From Trifolium pratense (lineage: Eukaryota > Streptophyta > Magnoliopsida > Fabales > Fabaceae), in the NCBI RefSeq assembly GCF_020283565.1, contig NC_060059.1:48194572-48258571 (forward strand): DNA of 64,000 nucleotides, in the 5' to 3' direction. The position numbers and the translations under genes are program-made. The notes beneath the pieces are model-generated. The model ran no database searches and was not told the origin of the DNA. It worked only from the letters and a program-made list of their open reading frames with translations. Positions within the stretch are counted from its first letter, which is position 1. Every line of letters starts with the position of its first letter. Shown here in pieces: positions 36,991 through 48,434 of this stretch.

Positions 36991-37002
36991 TTGTAAGGAC
37001 CT

Positions 37003-37102
37003 GTATTGGCTTGGGACCAGTGAGTATGCTCCTCCTTAAAGTCTCAGGTTCAATTCTTTTTAATGTCAATTTAGATGGGTTAATTTAGCTTCTTAAAAAA
37101 AA
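37003..37102 (+). mobile_element. tRNA-derived SINE (copy 3), 5'-truncated
   Basis: TTGTAAGGACCT stands at 36991-37002 and 37103-37114. The 100-bp insert shares TTGGCTTGGGACC, a B-box-like CAGGTTCAATTC and the end TTAGCTTCTTAAAAAAA with the copies at 9774 and 13663. Confidence 0.75.
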
Positions 37103-37198
37103 TTGTAAGGACCTCTCAAATAAATTTTTGACGTAATATTTTTAAAAAAAATCCCTCGCTGCATTAAAATGTCAAGTTGATACCTACATTTAACCACT

Positions 37199-37238
37199 TA
37201 GTATCAATTTTTTTTTTTTGAACAAGCTAGTATCAATT
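37199..37238. repeat. tail-only retroposon footprint
   Basis: TAGTATCAATT is present at 37199-37209 and 37228-37238. On the minus strand the insert reads GCTTGTTCAAAAAAAAAA, identical to the end of the LINE at 27394-27563. Confidence 0.7.
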
Positions 37239-38201
37239 AAATTCCTGAGTAATGCTAGAAACACACTCCCACTAACACACTTTCATTCATTGTTCCATGT
37301 CGTCAACTTTTTCAACCTCTAACTTGGTTGGCGGTTTTCAATCTCCGAGAAGTTTTAATTTGTGGGTCTTGTTAACGAGTGTATGCGGAACACTCTTTAA
37401 ACATTCCATTTAAAGAAATAATATAAATTCAAAAAGTAAAACATTTCAATTCTCAATGTGTTACTTCCCACATTTAATTTTCATAAAAATTTTACAAAAC
37501 TTACTATTTAAAATGAGGGCACTCCTTAGCATTTCCCTTAAATGAGTGTTGTTGTCGCCCTTGTCCATACAAAGCCAACCCCTCCATAAAATGTTGTCTC
37601 AGAAGCACCACATTAAGCATCACCGCCATAACCCCTCCACTGCTGGTCACCTTGTAACCCCTCCGTCGTCGGTTGCACTTCGCAACCTCTTCACCTCCAG
37701 TTTTTTGTTCTTCTCTTCCAACAAAAACGTAGTGGCTAAAACAAATATTTTGATAGAGGATTTGGATTATGTCTCTTAAAAATTGAACAACTTCATTTAT
37801 TTGTACAAACCCATCCAAAATTGATCAAACGCAGTAGGGGCGGACTGCTCTACATTCAGTCATGCCACAATGAGCCCCGAAGCAATCTTCTTTTTGTTGT
37901 GGGACAACATCCGACAGCCGCTGGCTCTGAATAACCACCCCGATAATAAGTTCAATTCTTCCATAACATAACGGGGGCGGAGTTGCGCGCGAGCCGAGTG
38001 ACGAAAGTGCACAAAAGTACTTTGCACCACAACCATCTCTTTTTTAAGTTCTACAGACCCATGCCTGCTGCTTCATCTAGGAGAATGTTTATCCCACTTG
38101 GTCCTCTGCATTAACTATGGTAGAGAATTTGATGGGTCGTCTGGGTAATGGGTTGTAGCATAGAAGATCGTGATAAATGGTGAATAATTATAAAATAAAA
38201 A

Positions 38202-39617
38202 AGGTTTAATTGTGCATTTGATCTCTTATCTTTATTTTAAGCTTTAAGTTGGTCCCTTATCTTTTAAAAATTTTAAATTGGTCCCTTATCTTTTCTTCCG
38301 TTTACTAAGTTAGTCCCTCCCGTCAACTTTTTTACTAACGTCGTTAGATTTCGACACGTGGCAAACAGAAAACACACGTGGACAGCCACATGAGATGACT
38401 TACCCAGTCATGTGCCACATCAATTTCTTTTAATTCTAAAATAAAAAATAAAACAAAAGCTAGAAATAAAGAGGGGGGGGTGCATGGAGAAGGCCACCGC
38501 CGGGGTCACTTCCGGACCTCAAAATCTACAAATGAATATGCTATTTCACTCGAAATTTCGCATTGATCATGAATCTGAACTTATATTTCTTAGTGGAAGC
38601 TTAGGTTTAAAATTTCGAAGAAAAAGTTTCAAGAACATAAAAAATGGCAAAACACGATTCAGCCACAACCAAGCAAAATTAATCGGTGGAAAAGTTTTAA
38701 AACAACATTTAGATCATGAATCAAGTGAAACCTAGCTATGAAACGTTCTAAAAGCATCTCCAATGGTGATACCACTTTGGATATCATACATTACTAACAA
38801 GTGGTCCTTATAATGTCATGTAATATTTATGCATACGTATTTTTGCTTCAATAGTGATACCACTTTTTGAGTATCATACATTAATAACAAGTGGTTCCTT
38901 CTATATTTAAAGGCAACAAAGAAATAAAATATTCCTATAGTAAAAAAAGAAAAATGAGATCTGATCATTGAATGTCAACTGTAATATTTTGACATATATG
39001 GAAGCTAATAATAATATTAAACTGATGATACGGTACCTTATTTAAGGTATCAGTATCATCAATTTTGATACCCTATGTGTCACGTCATGGAACTCTAATG
39101 ATAAAAAAAATAAGGTACTGTATCATTAGTCTATGAAACTCTCTTAGATACCCTTATTGGAGATGCTCTCACCGATTCAAGCTTTTTCTTAACCACTATA
39201 AACTTCGAACTAGACGTTTCTTGATGAATTTCCTTGCTTTTTTTCAATGAATTTCAGCTTCTAAAAGTGTTTTGAAGCTGTTGGATGAAATGAATTGAAG
39301 CTTTATGAAGGTTTGTGAATTTTTTATGAAAATGATGAAATTTTGGATGTGAAAAGCTATTTTGTTTTATTTTTATTTTAAAATTAAAAGAAATTGACGT
39401 GGCACATGACTGGGTAATTAATCCCATGTGGTTGTCCTTGTGTGTTTTCCGTTTGCCATGTGTCGAAATCTAACGGCGCTAGTCAAAAAATTGACGGGAG
39501 GGACTAACTTAGTAAACGGAAGAAAAGAAAAGGGATCAATTTGAAACTTTTAAAAGATAAGGGATTAACTTGAAACCTAAAATAAAGATAAAGGACTAAA
39601 TGTGCAATTAAGCCAAT
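38202..39617. mobile_element. inner TIR element with about 250-bp inverted ends
   Basis: GGTTTAATTGTGCATTTGAT at the left is matched by the inverted CTAAATGTGCAATTAAGCC at the right. The similarity continues through GTTAGTCCCTCCCGTCAA, CGACACGTGGCAAACAGAAA and CACATG..ACCCAGTCATGTG. The interior has an open frame at 38484-38735 (starts MEKATAGVTSGPQNLQMNML) of unknown origin, possibly captured as in Pack-MULEs. Confidence 0.6.
38754..39170. mobile_element. innermost MITE
   Basis: AGCATCTCCAATGGTGATACC at the left and the inverted ATACCCTTATTGGAGATGCT at the right define a roughly 415-bp unit inside the 38202-39617 element. It is the third nesting level. Confidence 0.6.
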
Positions 39618-40071
39618 AAAAAAACTAACTTGTTTGACCGGTTAACAGTAAGACATTGGAAAAAATAGATGACGTGGACCAATGAATGAGAGTGTGTCGG
39701 TGAGAGTGTGACCCTTAGATATCTGTATTTTAACAACTTAGTATCAATTTGGTTCCTATGTTTATCCTATTACTATCAATTTAATCCTTAGCATACGAGG
39801 AGGACTAATATGAGTAAAAATTAACAGAGTCACAGGCCATTTTAAAATATTCATAAAGTCGGAAATCTATTTAAGAGCGCCTAACATCATTTGGGACTAA
39901 TTTGATTTGATGGTTTACTCAGCAAAAATCATATGATAGTGGAGAAATAGAGTTACACACTATTTGTCTCTAAATATAAATCTCTTTTGAGAAAAGTTGT
40001 CCTTAAATGGCCATAAAAGAAAGATTGATTGTTTGTTTGTTTTGTAGATGGCTGGATGATTCAGTCTGAAA

Positions 40072-42589
40072 TCACTGATGATGCCTCAGACCAACCAGTT
40101 CAATATCAAATATAAGTGTTCCTAAAGTCGAGCCTTCACCATTTGCAAGACGAGTTGGATTAAAAATGGTAGTGAACAGCCTCTGCCTGTCAAAGAACTT
40201 TTTTTTGGAACAAGATAAAAGAATACAATAAAAATCAGTACTGTATAGATTAATCATTTCAAATTGTACATTATGCTAGCATTGTGTATGTTGCGGGTAT
40301 AGACTTGTATCACAAGTTAACCGGTTTTAGGCTCGCCATAGGCGTATGAGCCAGTTGACAAGTTTAGGGCGCGAGTTAGGCGTAGGCTTGGTTGTAACCT
40401 TCAGAGTTAGGACATGTATAGTCTTCTTAATGTAAACCTTGGTTGTATATATGATGAAAAAACTTTCAATTATGTATAAAAATCAATCAAAGGATTCTTA
40501 CATTAGGTGGGAGAGGTTCCTGTGATGTGTTTTGGTACCCAAGTGATGGTGGTATGATGACTCTACGAATACCACCTACTTTCATTGATCTCACTGCCAC
40601 ATCAATTCCAGAAATTACCTAGAAAGCATTTGAGTCTGATATGATTCACTTCTTCCTTAGTATATGACATGATAAAAGTATAGGAATTCATTTAATTACA
40701 GCTTTTCAAAAGTTTGTGGTGAGTAAATGTTTAGATACAATTTTGGAAGAAACAAAAATTAGTTAGAATCCTTTCTCAAAAAAAAAAAAAAATAAAAATT
40801 AGTTAGAATCACAAACTTGATTTTGATCAGAGTTTACAACACTCTTTCACTAACCAATTGCGCTATATTCCAATAAAACAAATAAAAATTCCAAAGATTA
40901 CCTTGTATACCAAAATTTCAAACTTAATTTTGAGAAGAAAAAATATTCCAACATTTGAAAATAATTAAAAGATTACCTTTCCAGAGCCAAGGACAAAGAC
41001 AAAAGGATTAGGATCACCATTCTCATCTTTGTGATCATAGGTTGAATCAAAACGCCATCCTTGTTTTGCTGCTAGTCTACCATAGTAATGAATCTCAACC
41101 TTCAATATAACAACATACTATAAGATCATAACAGAGTCATAATGAATAATAATGCAAAATTAAATATTTACACACCTAACCTATCCATTAGTCTATAAAT
41201 CAAAATCCTAAACAAATTCTCACACTCTAACAACAAAACAAAACCAATTAATGTGGTTGAACTTGTACCGGGCGGAATACCAGAGTCATATTCGCCTAGG
41301 CCCAATACCACCTAAGTGGGCCACTTGCCTAATATGGGTTAGGCCCATTGGAACGAGTCTAGCAATCTGCCGGGGGAGCAACCGTACCTCCTAACCCTAA
41401 GGGGTTAAGGGTCGAGAAGATCGCCACATGGGATATAAATCCCCCAAAAGACGGAGCCGTTAAGCTCTAGATCGTGGGACTTCTCGCCCTATACTGTTAC
41501 GCCAAGCCCTATATATAGGCACCCTAGTCTCTCTTATAGACCATCACTTTCTACATACTTACTCTAAGACTTAGACCTAGAACGCTATGTAGCGAAGTGC
41601 ATACCCCCATAAATCCTTGCAGGAACAGAACTCAAGTCAATGGGCCAATTTATATGCTATGGATTATGTCCCAAGTCTCACCACAACCCAATTTAGATTG
41701 CGACACACTCGTCCAGCTCGTAAGCCTCGAGACTTACATATGAACTTTGAGGACAACGTTCACTGGACCCGTTGGCAATGATAGGGTGCTAAGTTAGAAT
41801 AATTTAGGCGAAGAATTCATATTCATATTAATTGGCTCTTATTCTAATTATTTTTTTATTGTGCTTTGTTTGGCCTTTAGGTCCATTTAGGTCATTATCC
41901 ATTTAGTCGTAGTATAAATGTAGTGTCTTGGACATATTTTAACTTAATGAATGAAATGAAGAAAATTTATGTTTTGTTTCTTAGATAGTTTATATTATTC
42001 TTCCTTAAACTTAGCTTAATTTTCCATAGTTTCTTAGATTTAGCTAAAAGAGCCTATCAAATTAATTAACTTCCATCAAGGGTTGAATCTTTTGAAAGTA
42101 CCAAGTTCGAACTCAGACCGAAACAATCATTGATCAGACTTTATCCACTAATTTCTCATAATAGGAGGGTTAAAATAAAAAAAATAAAAAACAAAACAAA
42201 TCCATCAAGACATAAAACCTTATCTTATAAAACAACAATAACAATTATATTATATAGCACTATTAATTTGAAGGAGAGAATAATTATACTTATACCTGAT
42301 CACCATCTTCAGGAACTTCACCAGAACCAACAAGGAGTTCCAAAGCCTTAACACCACCAGAATTTGGGAGCTCGGAAAAATCAGCTATTGGAAATTTTGA
42401 AGAAGATGATGGAGAAGAAAATGAAGGTTGAGGAGTAAGTGAGAAGATTAAAGCAGAGAAAGTGGTGGAGATGAGAGACAAAGATAAAGGTCTTCTTGTA
42501 ATGTTACATGGATATTTTGTTTGAGGGAGAGTGGCACAGACACGTGTTGTACTTCTAGAGACACAACATTCTATTATCATCATCTTCAT
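40072..42589 (-). CDS. FKBP18: FKBP-type peptidyl-prolyl isomerase, chloroplast lumen FKBP18-like (4 exons)
   Basis: Exons on the minus strand are 42589-42296, 41099-40977, 40618-40502 and 40197-40072. All joins are in phase 0 and give 219 residues. The first ~80 residues look like a bipartite plastid and lumen targeting peptide: Ser/Thr-rich with Arg, then the hydrophobic SLISTTFSALIFSL. The FKBP fold follows (VEIHYYGRLA, GWRFDSTYD, VFVLGSGKVISGIDVAV, IPPSLGYQNT), with a long loop (FFDRQRLFTTIFNPTR) and the end TLGTLIFDIELVGL, which I associate with FKBP18. The Trp of the classical FKBP pocket is Ile here (VISGID), as in other lumenal members, so isomerase activity may be weak. Intron 1 (1196 bp) holds LTR-like DNA, intron 2 a tail-only footprint. 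Confidence 0.9.
40754..40810. repeat. tail-only retroposon footprint in FKBP18 intron 2
   Basis: AAAAATTAGTTAGAATC is present at 40754-40770 and 40794-40810. The 23 bases between read CTTTCTC plus an A-run and a final T. Confidence 0.7.
41266..41790. mobile_element. LTR-like insertion in FKBP18 intron 1
   Basis: This stretch is much more GC-rich than the surrounding intron. It contains a TATATATAGGCACCC box followed by a CTCTCTTATAGACC leader-like region, as in the U3-R part of plant LTRs. No coding sequence, primer-binding site or second copy is seen, so a solo LTR is the best guess. The ends are not defined. Confidence 0.35.
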
Positions 42590-42659
42590 TTTCTCTCTTG
42601 TAATAAGAAAATGAATCCATAAAGCTGTTTAACATGTTTCATAACAAATCGTTTTGTAC

Positions 42660-42915
42660 ATTCTTCTCGATAATTGAGTATCGAGTTTAACTCAACTTTA
42701 TAAAATACATATTCAGGCTTTCTCGCAACTGAGACTTCTTAACACACTCCATTTACGTCCAGCATTATTAGACTTGGTGCGTTGATATAAATAGTGGTGG
42801 TCCGATTGCGAACCTGATAACAGGTGGTCCAACGGGTGTGGAGAGGCTCTGATACCATCTTAGAATTGAGTATTCGGTATAACTCAACTCTACAAAATCA
42901 GGTGAGGATCGATTG
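42660..42915 (-). mobile_element. TRIM-type retrotransposon directly upstream of FKBP18
   Basis: On the minus strand an LTR piece ending in ACTCAATTCTAA is followed by GATGGTATCAGAGCC (primer-binding site for initiator tRNA-Met, 42845-42857). A tiny interior follows, then a second LTR with related phrases (GTTGAGTTAAACTCGATACT, then CAATTATCGA). It is a different family from the TGTTGAGACAAG elements. It lies about 70 bases upstream of the FKBP18 start and on the same strand. Confidence 0.6.
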
Positions 42916-42919
42916 CATC

Positions 42920-43784
42920 ATTTTGGTCTCTGAAAATATATTTCGCTATCACATTCATTCTCGAAAATATTAAAATTGTAATTAAGTTGACAAGTGTTTT
43001 TTTTATTAATTATTTTATTTTACAAATTTATTTTTATGTAGTCAATTTGATCTCATGATATGTTTTATAATTCTCTAATTATTACCACATATTTTATTTC
43101 CAAATTCATGCAATATGATATAGAGAATAATTTTAAAGTTAAATTTTATTGATATTTTAAAAATTGGACCAATCATCGAATTAATGAGAGTTAGGTCACT
43201 GGCATGGGTGGTGCTGTTAACAAGTGAGGGGGTGCAGGTGCATCTCCTGGAATTTTAATTTTTGCATTTCTGTGGACTCTAACTTTTTTGTTTTGCACTA
43301 CTTACTTAAAAGACTCATAACACTTTTCACTACTCTCATTTTTTTCTTCCAACTTTTCTCTAAATTTCTCTCGAAATTAAATCATTTCAAACACAAAAAA
43401 TTGACGAGGATAAGTTGATCGAATTAAGCCATGGTTCGAGCATTGCATCTAGTCATTGGTTCATTAGTCGAATCACTGTCAAACCGCATGACTAAATCGG
43501 ATAAAACCGGATAACTCATGCTGGATAAACAAGTCTCCAGTATAAAACTATATAGGTATTAAATCGAGTCAAATTGAATGACTCAGTGTCTAAACACAAT
43601 AATCTTCTTCGTCAAATTCATAACTTATGTATTGTATAACTAAACAAATTTATGTCATATTAAAATGATTTTTTTAAAAGAAAATTATTTTTAGTTGCTA
43701 CACAAATATTTCCAAACGATTGTATTAAAAATATATATATGTTTTTAATCACAATTACAATATATTATAAAATTTTTTATAATA
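42920..43784. other. AT-rich spacer without a recognised gene
   Basis: A short open frame at 43224-43418 has no domain. About 43420-43580 (phrases such as AACCGGATAACTCATG) may be an old repeat also present near 47000-47130. Confidence 0.3.
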
Positions 43785-44368
43785 CTAGGGGTAAACCCGT
43801 GCGCTGCACGGGTTCGATTAAAATATATAATTAAAATTTTTTATAAATGAAAAATAATAGTTGTGATAATAATTAAGTATAACCATAGTTAAATATATAA
43901 TAATTTAAAATATGATTATATTTAATATTAGTATATGTATAAATTTTTTTAAAATATTAATTTTTTTTATTGATTTATATCGTAGTTTTGTTTATATTAT
44001 TTTAATGTAATAGATCTTTGATAATATCTTATAAGTTTGAAGGGATGCATCATATTCTATTTTAATGGTGTAATCGTATGAGATTTTAGCTTTCTTTATA
44101 TGAGTTGCAATTGTATAGTCAAATATCACTCTGCGTTTTATTCTTGATGTATCCTTTATTTTATTTTTTCAATAAGAGTTGGAGGAATGCATACATACAT
44201 GCTTTTTTTTTTTATCACATAATCTCATTTTTTGAAAATTACGTATAAAATAGCATAAACGCTTACTCTATTCCATGCAATTTAAGTTACTGTATATAGT
44301 TTTTCTACTTACTTCTCTTTTTTTTTTAAGTCTCTTCTCACATATTCACTTGGTGGAAAATAATATTT

Positions 44369-44980
44369 TTTTTTTTTTTGAATCAAAAAGAAAACTTTGA
44401 TTAATTCAAAAACCAAAGGTACAAGGCGATCGCAAGGATCCAGCCCACAGGATCAAAAACGACAAAAGAAACAACTAAAGAAAAGGACTATTTACATCAT
44501 GAGTTTAGCTAGGCATGTCCTTAATTTTCTATTGGTCCAACCCCTATAGACAATAGTATCAATAATTTTCTCATCAGTATGATTGTTCTGTACAGCATTA
44601 CCAAAACTAATATCATTTCGATACCTCCAAACCTCATAGACACATTCAGTGAAGGCCAATTTTAGGATCTTTGCACGACCTCCTTTACCTTTAGTCTGTT
44701 TCATAATCCACTCCACTTCTTGACACCAGCCCAGTGGATAATGAGCAATCTGAATCCATTCAAGGACTTTCCTCCAAATATCTCTTGTTTCATTACAATC
44801 AAACATAAGGTGCTGCTGAGTTTCATCAGCACTGCAGAAGCAACAACAAGTTGTGTCAATAATCCCAAACTTGTGTAATCTGTCACGAGTTGCCAACCTC
44901 CCATTACAAGCAATCCAGAGGTTGACAAGAGCTCTAGGACGGGCCACGTTTCTGTAGAACAAAGTTCTCCACGGAACAAA
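44369..44980 (-). mobile_element. 5'-truncated LINE with zf-RVT domain and perfect 16-bp target duplication
   Basis: GTGGAAAATAATATTT stands at 44353-44368 and 44981-44996. The insert is antisense, with its A-tail (T-run on the plus strand) at 44369. An open frame of 162 residues (44980-44492) is the C-terminal reverse-transcriptase zinc-binding module of plant L1 elements. It shows WRTLFYRNVARPRALVNLW, LxxFGIIDTTCCCFC, ETQQHLMFDC and VWRYRNDISFGN. The frame is intact, but the reverse transcriptase itself is missing. Confidence 0.85.
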
Positions 44981-46346
44981 GTGGAAAATAATATTTGCTT
45001 GAATATTTAGTTTATTTTTATTATAATATAAACTTGAATATTTTTGTCACCAATATATAAGTTTGGATGTTGATTTCATATATTTGAATTTAATTAGTTT
45101 TAGTAATAATAATTATAATTCATATTCAACAAAGGAAGACTAATTACAAAAAGAAAAAAAAAACTACTAAAGTAAAATAAATGGAAAAATTAAATCTAAA
45201 AAATGTGGCTCACATTAAAAAAAAAAATACATTATGTTTAATATGAATCACTTAAAAATTATCTATTACAAAATAACCATAAAGTTAGTACTACATATTA
45301 AAGCTCTTAACGACACTGTTTCATGACAATAGATACATAGTCAATACCTTCAAAAGAAACAATAGAATGAGATCATAACGTATAAGAATATTATATTGCA
45401 AATTAAAATTTTAAGTAAATTATATTTTTAACACATTAAGAGTCAAACATAATTAATAAAAAAAATGAAGAGAAATAATACATTATCTATTCTATATATT
45501 ACCTCCCAAAAAATTTCTCTAACGATGATATCTAAGATGCACGAGCACGGTCATGCTTTAGAGCTGCTTAATGAATCCTAGTAGTACTCCAGAGCTGCCA
45601 GAGTTGAAGTCCATCATCATATAGCTATCTTACAATATTGGTCGAAACTTATCATCACTAATTTATGCAAGTTTACCGCAGTTTCTATAAGCTCTTATGC
45701 GAGATTAATTAACTTTTTTAACCAAACACTCAAAGTAAGTGTGAACAATATATAGTATGAAAAAATTGTATAGAAGTGTGATCTATACATGTCTATATTT
45801 TTAATTATTGTCGTGATATCTTCTAAAATACTTAATACAATCGATTTGAGATTTCCATTTATATTCTTATCAACTTGAAATGCCAAAGAATAATCAGTAT
45901 GTTTAGTAGAAAAAGAAACAAAGTTAAGAGCCATTGTTTTTAAAAAATTTATATAGGGTTCAAAATAATAATGCATTATGCTTAATGGAAGATATATGAA
46001 CACAAAGTAGTAACTCACGACAATAGTGACACTGACAGTCAAAGGTATGATATCCCTGCAAAAATTACGAATGAGTTTCTTGCCATCAATATACAAATTG
46101 ACGTGTTGCTAAATCAAAAATATGTGTTGTTTTTTTTAACATTACATATACAAAACCCTTAGTTTAAGTATAACTAAATTACTTACGTATAAACTGACGT
46201 GTTGCTAAATCATCACAATTCACATCCCCAAGATCTGTTCCATTGTTATCTTTGAACAATTTGAACCTTAACAAAGTAAGAAAAATGGACATGGATATTA
46301 AAAATAGAATGAGCTTTAAGTCATTGTTATCTTCTTGCAAATGTCT

Positions 46347-46348
<2 letters not shown>

Positions 46349-46408
<60 letters not shown>
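46349..46408. repeat. (AT)n microsatellite
   Basis: About 30 AT units inside the Helitron. Confidence 0.95.
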
Positions 46409-46413
<5 letters not shown>

Positions 46414-46629
46414 AATCTCCATGCTATTTAGTATCTATATATACTTACTATGTCTATGAAATTCTTTAAGTCACATAGCATAATAACCTCCCTAATTATA
46501 TTTATTGACCTTATGTATTTATTTCATAAGGTGTGGGTAGATTGATTTTCCGTATTCTTTTTCATTAAGTTGATGTCATTAGCGATATTTATTACCTTTT
46601 AATATAATGTATTAGTTTTTTTAGATTTA

Positions 46630-47326
46630 ATTTAATAAATTAAAAGAGATAATATTAAGATTTTAACAAAAATTGAAAACATTTTCTTAGAGTGCCACAT
46701 CATCACAATGAAGGCCTAGGAGCAATTTAACCTTCCTTTTACAGGTAAAAGATTATAAATTAAAATGAGAGTTAAATGCTTGAAGCATATACTAGTATAT
46801 CAATAACAGAATTTGTTTTTGTTTTATTTTTAATAAAAAATTGTTGTTCATGCAATTAAAGTTTTGAGTTTGAAGGAAAAAAATTGTACTTTTAAATATA
46901 AAATTAAAATGTGTATAAGTATCACAATTTGAATGGTGGTGTAGTGGTCATGTTGCATGTTTGCAATATGAGGGTGCATGTTTGATTCCTCCCATTTCTA
47001 TTGAACCGTCATATGTTTGCACTGGTTCAACTACATACCCGGTACAAGTCAGACCGAAATGACTAACCCTCCGATTCATGATCGGACCAGCTTAACCGGC
47101 TGGTTAGATTGGATTTTTTAAAACACTGCTTATAAGATAATGAAAATAAGAAACACACATTTTAATGTTCTTAAATCCAAATATTTTTAAAGCAATTAGA
47201 AATATGAAATTATAATTGAATTACAATATGCATATGCGGAGTCCGAGGAAGCTCATGAAAAACATCGAGTCTAGTTCTTCATGACCATAAGAGAGGGAGA
47301 CATCACATCTTCACCCAAAATATTAT
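46630..47326. other. spacer with a tRNA-like fragment
   Basis: GGTGGTGTAGTGGTCATG at about 46936 and TGTTTGATTCCTCCC at about 46980 resemble A and B boxes. The stems do not form a proper tRNA, so this is at most a tRNA-derived repeat. No gene is recognised. Confidence 0.3.
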
Positions 47327-48204
47327 GGTTTGTTTAGTGCGCAAGATAGGATAATTGTATTATATTCTGTCTCAATTCAGTGTTTGGTGAGACACCTAGA
47401 TATGATAAGTTTATCCTAAAATTTATGATATCATGTCTTTCTAGTTAAAAAGTTTATCATGAATTTGAGTTGGGTTATTGGCGAGATAGGATAGAAAAAT
47501 AATTTACTGATGTGTTTTATAAAGTATATTTTAAAATGAAAAATGAAAATTAATAAAATATAAATAATAAAATAATTTTTAAGATAATACTTAACCAAAA
47601 TAAATAAATAATAAAATAATTTGATATTAAATTAAAAATAAAATGATTAATTTTTAAATATATACACGATTTTCTCGCATGGATAATTTTGTAATTTATA
47701 TAATCTAAAAATTCAAATTTCTACTAAAATTATAATATTTAAAAGTAAAATAATTATTAAAAATTGAAAAATAGAGATATTAATTTAAATTTTATAACAA
47801 ATTAAATATAATTCTCTTACAATGGTAATTTTATTATTTACATATAAGATATATTATATATTTATTTAGTTTATCTAACATATATAATTGAGTTATTTAT
47901 TCGATCATGATTCATATAAAACTTTTAACTTGCTTATTTGCTATGATTTTTATTTAAAACTCTATAAAATTATTTATTACTTATTTAAATTTTTTATTTA
48001 TAAAATTTAAAGTATTACAAAGTAATTTAAACAAAAAATAATTGTTTTACAAGGTATGTATAAAAAAGAACATGATATGATAATTATCATGTGTGCACCA
48101 AACACATGATAGGATAACTGTTATTATGTTTATATATTATCATATTTTTATCATGTTTTATATCCTATTATGTCACTATCATATTTTGCGCATCAAACGG
48201 ACCC
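47327..48204. mobile_element. non-autonomous TIR element
   Basis: The left end GGTTTGTTTAGTGCGCAAGA followed by TAGGATA and the right end, read on the minus strand, GGGTCCGTTTGATGCGCAAA followed by ATATGATA, are inverted copies. Further inverted 'taggata' and 'atcatg' blocks lie inside. The interior is very AT-rich and non-coding. Confidence 0.5.
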
Positions 48205-48205
48205 T

Positions 48206-48430
48206 TAAGGCATTAGGCTAATGTGTCACCTATTTTATAAATCTAACATTTTTCTCATTTACAATCGATGTGGGACCTGACTACTCACACTTGAAACCCA
48301 ACAGTTTTCCCCCAAGTATGAATTTCCACATCCTATAGTTGATCCAATATCAGGATCCACTCTCACTCCTCCACCAAGCTGAATTGCAGCTTTGATAATA
48401 CTTGTCAGGAGTATGAGGAAATGCTTCAAA
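48206..48430 (-). mobile_element. TRIM-type fragment, third family
   Basis: It contains ATGTGGGACCTGACTACTCA followed by CACTTGAAACCCAACAG and a pyrimidine tract (TTTTCCCCC). It ends near GCTTTGATAATAC, a mutated inverted primer-binding site (GCTCTGATACCA type). The arrangement is that of a minus-strand TRIM. Confidence 0.4.
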
Positions 48431-48434
48431 ATCA

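Larger units (their letters stand above)
37255..39716. mobile_element. outer TIR element carrying captured sequence and nested elements
   Basis: The left end (37255-37320: ACACACT..ACACACTTTCATTCATTG, then TCCATGTCGTC) returns inverted at 39650-39716 (GACGTGGACCAATGAATGAG, then AGTGTGTCGGTGAGAGTGTG). The left interior (37500-38200) is less AT-rich, with a 104-codon minus-strand frame at 37504-37818 that I do not recognise. The inner element 38202-39617 sits in its right half. Confidence 0.5.
43785..46625 (-). mobile_element. non-autonomous Helitron carrying a LINE
   Basis: On the minus strand it begins TCTAAAAAAACTAATACATT at 46625, with A before it. It ends CTAG at 43785, with T after it. 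Seven bases before the end lies a GC-rich hairpin CCCGTGCAGCGCACGGG (43796-43812). The 5' TC, the 3' hairpin plus CTRR end, and insertion between A and T are the Helitron criteria. No Rep-helicase is present. A 133-codon frame (45695-46096, minus) and a fragment near 46190-46265 (minus strand, RFKLFKDNNGTDLGDVNCDD) might be captured exons but are unidentified. Confidence 0.6.

Noticed and set aside
46936..46996. Possible tRNA gene
   Set aside because: A- and B-box-like stretches are present, but acceptor and anticodon stems do not pair; at most a tRNA-derived repeat.
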